The position numbers were made by a program, and so were the translations under genes. Under the pieces are notes generated by a model that was not told where the DNA came from, made no database searches, and saw only the letters and a program-made list of their open reading frames with translations. A stretch of DNA of 64,000 nt, taken from the NCBI GenBank assembly GCA_964635325.1, contig CAZWOL010000002.1, positions 1 to 64,000 on the forward strand. Reading direction: 5' to 3'. Source of the DNA: BOG-1112 sp964635325 (GTDB lineage Bacteria > Bdellovibrionota_B > Oligoflexia > Oligoflexales > Bog-1112). Shown piece by piece: positions 60,750 to 64,000 of the stretch (position 1 is its first letter; each line of letters starts with the position of its first letter).

Positions 60750-63629
60750 CTAAGTCGTCAAGATCACTCGAATTGCATCGATGCGAGAGTTTGCGTTTTC
60801 AAGAGCGTCCATGATTTCTTTTTGCATGCTCTTCATGGCTTCAATCTCTCTTTCCGAGACACTGTTATTGACTCGTGCTAAGTAACTTAGGCGATCAATC
60901 TCAGCCTGTGTTTTTTCTCGAGCTAAAACCTTAGCTTTGTCTTTCTCTTGCTGCAGCCAGGTGCTGAACTTAAGCATAATACGTTCGATCGGTGGCATGA
61001 TGATAGGTTTGAGGTCGCCAAGTTTTTCCAAGAAAGCTTTATCGGTGATTTCTTTAAGAAACTTGTTTCGATCCTTAAGTTTGTCTTGGGGGATCGCTTC
61101 GCTTTTATGGTTGAAGATTGCGGTCTTGACCATTAGTGGCAAGTAGCGGTCCAGTTGCAATTCTTTGCGGCCTTTTGCTTCGACGATCAAGGAGAGTTGA
61201 ATTAAAGCACCTTTGCCAAAGGGGCTATGATCCCAACGACAAATACTAGCAATCCCTTCATTGTGCTGAATCACATGATCGAAGGTAGCTTCAACAAGGG
61301 GGTGGTCAAGTGTTAGAAAGATCATTTCTTCGCGTGCAAGAGCGGTTCTGCGATTGAAGCATAGTGTGATGTTTTCTTCTTTTTTAGCGAGTGGAAACTC
61401 CTCGATAAATGCGAGAGAGTCACCTTTGACAAGAAGAGATCCATTGGCATCATAGTCTTCGTAATCTACACCATAGTAGTTGAATGCTTCATGAATGAAA
61501 AACTCAAGAGATGTGTCATCATCGCAGGTGTCGATAGCCTCAAGAAGTTTGCTTCCTCTGGCTTCATGGAAAGAGTTCTGATCGACAAGTGCGTCTGTAT
61601 TATCAGTGATTTCGCGGCGTACACGTTCAGCACTTTTTTGTGTGTCTGTGATAAGCTTTGCCAAAGCTTTTTTGCGTGTCGCATACTTGGGATGGGTCGG
61701 CAAAAACTGAGCAAAGATTGCTAGCAACTCTTCGCTGTAGTCTTCCAAGATTGTTGCTGCACCATTCCAAACCTGAGAAAAAGCATTCAAACCTGATTCG
61801 TACCAGCTAAAAAGCGCTTCTTCAGGGGTGTCTTTGTGCCACGGTACAAGAATTTCGATTTCTTTGCCTTGTCCAATACGATCCAAGCGACCTATGCGTT
61901 GTTCTAATAAATCTGGGTGCATTGGTATGTCGAAAAGTACGAGCTTACGCACAAATTGGAAGTTGCGTCCTTCACCTCCAATTTCACTACAAATCAAAGC
62001 TTTGGCTCCATCTTCACGTGCAAACCATGCTGCTTGAAGATCGCGTTCGAGTATGGAAAGTCCCTCATGGAAAATGGCAACTTTGCGTTGGGCTGCTTGC
62101 TGGTAATTGGGATCCAAAAATTGCGCAACTTTTTCCACACGCTCTTTTGCAGCACAGATAATAAGAACCTTCTCTTTTAAAGTTGAGACGTATTCCTTGA
62201 GCCAGCGGAAGCGGGCGTCATCCTTGGGATGAGCATCGAATGTTCTTTGAAAGCCGCGTCCCGTTGCATAGTCCACCAAGTGCCGGTCTTGAATTTCTTT
62301 GGCATTCACACCGCTGAGGTGTGTTGCGTATTCTTCCGAAATTTCAAGTGGAATAGATTTGAGTGTGCGAACAGGAAATCCTTGAATGCGTTGTCGACGA
62401 TTACGAAAGTAAACACGTCCAGTGCCGTGACGGTCTATCAGAGCTGAGATAAGACTTGAGGTGTTTTTCGAATTTAATTTTTCCAAGGACTGATGCAAAT
62501 CTTCATCGTCAGGAAAAAGCTTTTGAATCATGCGTTTTGCATCTTGGAGTTCGCCGCTATGAATTTTCTGCACGCATGTATTGAGTTCTTTCATGCTTGC
62601 AAGCTTGTCCAAGAATAAATCAAAGTCAGAAAAGTTGACGGGATCAACAAGATGCAACAATCCAAATTGAGTTGCTGTTCCTCTTTGGTGTGGAGTTGCT
62701 GTGAGGAGGAGCAAGGCCTGAGTTTTTTGGCTGAGTGCTTTAGCAAGCGTCCATAGACTGTTGGGTGCGTCTTCAGACCATTCTAATTTGTGAGCTTCAT
62801 CAATAATAATGAGATCCCAAGAGCTAACTGCTAAAGCTTGTTCTAGACGTTGTGGGTCATTTGCGATGAATTCTAAGGAGCAAATCATTTTTTGGTTGGC
62901 ATCGAACGCTGACATGTCATGCGTCGATTCATCCTCTTGGCATCTCTCTTGGTCGATAATAGTGAAGAGCTCACCAAAGCGTCGGTACATTTCTGCAACC
63001 CACTGATGCACCAAACTTGGAGGTACGAGAACGAGTACCTTTTCAGCACGCCCAAGCACGCGAAGCCTTGAAAAAATCAAACCAGCTTCGATGGTCTTTC
63101 CTAAACCGACTTCATCAGCAAGTAGCACGCGTGGAAACAATCGCTGAGAAACTTCCCAAGCAATAAAAAGCTGATGTGGGATTGGTTCAACTCGCGCACC
63201 AAGTAGTCCTTTTGCTGGTAAAGCAAGGTGCTTGCTTTTAAGAAGCCAGGCATCACGACGTAAGTCAAAAGCTTGGTAGCGAGATACTTGCCCAGAAAAT
63301 AGGTAGCTCAGGGCCGTTGATAGGGTTTCGTCTTTCTGGGTGAGTTCATACTCCCAGATGATTTTGTCACCACATGTGTATTTAAGAATTCCATCTTCGT
63401 CTTCAATGCGGTCGACAACGAAGGCCTCTGCATTCGCATCGTATATTTTTTGACCAATATGTGCGGTGAATCTCCGCACGGGTGCTCTCATAAGAGAATA
63501 AATACGTTTTGAATTCGTCTGTGGGTAGACGACCTCAAGAATGCCATTTTTAGGGTCGACTTTGGAGACGAGGCCGACTCCCAGTTCGGGTTCCGCTTGG
63601 CTCGTCAGACGTTGCTTTATTTTCCACAT
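60750..63629 (-). CDS. rapA: RNA polymerase-associated SNF2-family ATPase RapA
   Basis: SWI2/SNF2 helicase-like ATPase that recycles stalled RNA polymerase. 959 aa from the ATG at 63629 (GGGA 7 nt upstream); the 63641 ATG adds four residues. N-terminal tudor-like region; GLLGARVEPIPHQLFIAWEV, Walker A ADEVGLGKTIEAG, DEAH box IIIDEAHKLEWS, motif III LLLTATPHQ and motif VI LEQRIGRLDRIGQ are all present, together with the long RapA-type C-terminus. Length matches E. coli RapA (968). Confidence 0.93.
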   Translation of the reverse strand: MWKIKQRLTSQAEPELGVGLVSKVDPKNGILEVVYPQTNSKRIYSLMRAPVRRFTAHIGQKIYDANAEAFVVDRIEDEDGILKYTCGDKIIWEYELTQKDETLSTALSYLFSGQVSRYQAFDLRRDAWLLKSKHLALPAKGLLGARVEPIPHQLFIAWEVSQRLFPRVLLADEVGLGKTIEAGLIFSRLRVLGRAEKVLVLVPPSLVHQWVAEMYRRFGELFTIIDQERCQEDESTHDMSAFDANQKMICSLEFIANDPQRLEQALAVSSWDLIIIDEAHKLEWSEDAPNSLWTLAKALSQKTQALLLLTATPHQRGTATQFGLLHLVDPVNFSDFDLFLDKLASMKELNTCVQKIHSGELQDAKRMIQKLFPDDEDLHQSLEKLNSKNTSSLISALIDRHGTGRVYFRNRRQRIQGFPVRTLKSIPLEISEEYATHLSGVNAKEIQDRHLVDYATGRGFQRTFDAHPKDDARFRWLKEYVSTLKEKVLIICAAKERVEKVAQFLDPNYQQAAQRKVAIFHEGLSILERDLQAAWFAREDGAKALICSEIGGEGRNFQFVRKLVLFDIPMHPDLLEQRIGRLDRIGQGKEIEILVPWHKDTPEEALFSWYESGLNAFSQVWNGAATILEDYSEELLAIFAQFLPTHPKYATRKKALAKLITDTQKSAERVRREITDNTDALVDQNSFHEARGSKLLEAIDTCDDDTSLEFFIHEAFNYYGVDYEDYDANGSLLVKGDSLAFIEEFPLAKKEENITLCFNRRTALAREEMIFLTLDHPLVEATFDHVIQHNEGIASICRWDHSPFGKGALIQLSLIVEAKGRKELQLDRYLPLMVKTAIFNHKSEAIPQDKLKDRNKFLKEITDKAFLEKLGDLKPIIMPPIERIMLKFSTWLQQEKDKAKVLAREKTQAEIDRLSYLARVNNSVSEREIEAMKSMQKEIMDALENANSRIDAIRVILTT

Positions 63630-63877
63630 AATGAATCCCATTTCTTATCGGGTTCTTTGCTAGGCCAGACCCTTGTTCGAGTGAATGCTTTCGTTCTATC
63701 GGGATGCTAGTTATATAGACGATTCGTCGAGCGGCTACAACCCGGCTCGTTCTTTTCGATAGATTCTTCGACGTCAGCACTTGCGAAGATGCAGACTCAT
63801 GCTCTGTACTCATGCTATTCTATTAGAAAATTTGTAGAAAAGTCATTTCCAGCCAACTCATCGATGGGTGGAGCATT

Positions 63878-64000
63878 ATGCTGAAGGTCTCAATAGACTC
63901 AATTCGTCTGCGTCTGCAAAAGGGAACTACGCTTCTGGAAACAATGATCGCCCTTGGGTTGATCGGTGTCATTGTTGTGGGTGTGTCCCAGTTTTTCTCT
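63878..64000 (+). CDS. prepilin-like protein, 3' part cut by the window end
   Basis: ATG with GGAG 5 nt upstream; the first 41 codons are visible. The sequence KGTTLLETMIALGLIGVIVVG has a prepilin peptidase site (G before TTLLE, glutamate at +5) and a hydrophobic N-terminal helix as in type IV pilins and type II secretion pseudopilins. The rest lies outside the window. Preceded by a 236-base region with no other gene. Confidence 0.75.
   Translation, partial: MLKVSIDSIRLRLQKGTTLLETMIALGLIGVIVVGVSQFFS

Noticed and set aside
1..64000. CRISPR arrays, prophage or restriction-modification genes
   Set aside because: No regularly spaced repeats, phage structural genes or defence genes were seen on either strand.

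Overview
The window comes from a diderm (Gram-negative) bacterium of moderate to low GC. It carries lipid A genes (lpxA, lpxB, lpxK, msbA), the BamA/Skp outer-membrane assembly genes, Lol lipoprotein export, many lipobox proteins and System I cytochrome c maturation genes. A futalosine-type menaquinone gene (mqnA), a DUF6178-like protein, a Tad-type secretin fragment and a CglF-like envelope protein together suggest a member of the old 'deltaproteobacterial' groups (Bdellovibrionota/Oligoflexia or Myxococcota). That placement is inference. Genes are densely packed, and 1-4 base stop/start overlaps are common.

Layout: 0.1-4.8 kb, a complete branched-chain amino acid-type ABC importer on the minus strand (livJ-H-M-G-F order of transcription). 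5-8.7 kb, sixA, a polyprenyl diphosphate synthase whose 5' end contains a small MITE-like element, a DUF6178-like gene and an unknown partner. 8.6-12.2 kb, a PAS-GGDEF diguanylate cyclase, a STAS-like/zinc-ribbon protein and arginine decarboxylase. 12.3-13.4 kb, rsmD-coaD. 13.4-18.2 kb, hemL-mqnA followed by a four-gene minimal Tad-like cluster. 18.4-30.4 kb, 5-FTHF cyclo-ligase, a proline-rich membrane protein, then the envelope-biogenesis operon lolC/E-lolD-bamA-skp-fabZ-lpxA-lpxB-msbA-lpxK. 30.5-31.7 kb, a solo IS200/IS605-family TnpB element with a recognisable right end. 31.7-35.4 kb, lon and a cysteine desulfurase. 35.6-42.1 kb, secreted/envelope proteins and a ccmABCDEG operon, including a 43-aa ccmD and a 50-aa novel membrane ORF. 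42.1-45.8 kb, a lipoprotein, RNase P RNA, trmB and ybeY. 45.8-51 kb, a CorC/HlyC-type protein, nagZ, khpA, hpt and several small proteins. 51.3-58.7 kb, a transglycosylase-like lipoprotein, tRNA-Ala(UGC), a methyltransferase, a ClpX-like ATPase coupled to GMP reductase, and a SerB-SerA fusion. 58.7-64 kb, a large lipoprotein, rapA, and the start of a prepilin-like gene cut by the window edge.

Most of this is core housekeeping with an envelope emphasis. The accessory points of interest are: the MITE that supplies the start codon of the polyprenyl synthase gene; the TnpB whose RuvC-II glutamate is missing but which has a candidate replacement glutamate, inserted so precisely that it provides the stop codon of the cysteine desulfurase; a ClpX-like unfoldase with an apparently repeated C-terminal domain; the SerB-SerA fusion; the reduced Tad cluster with a hairpin over its first ribosome binding site; and several small uncharacterised genes. 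No CRISPR array, prophage or defence island was seen.
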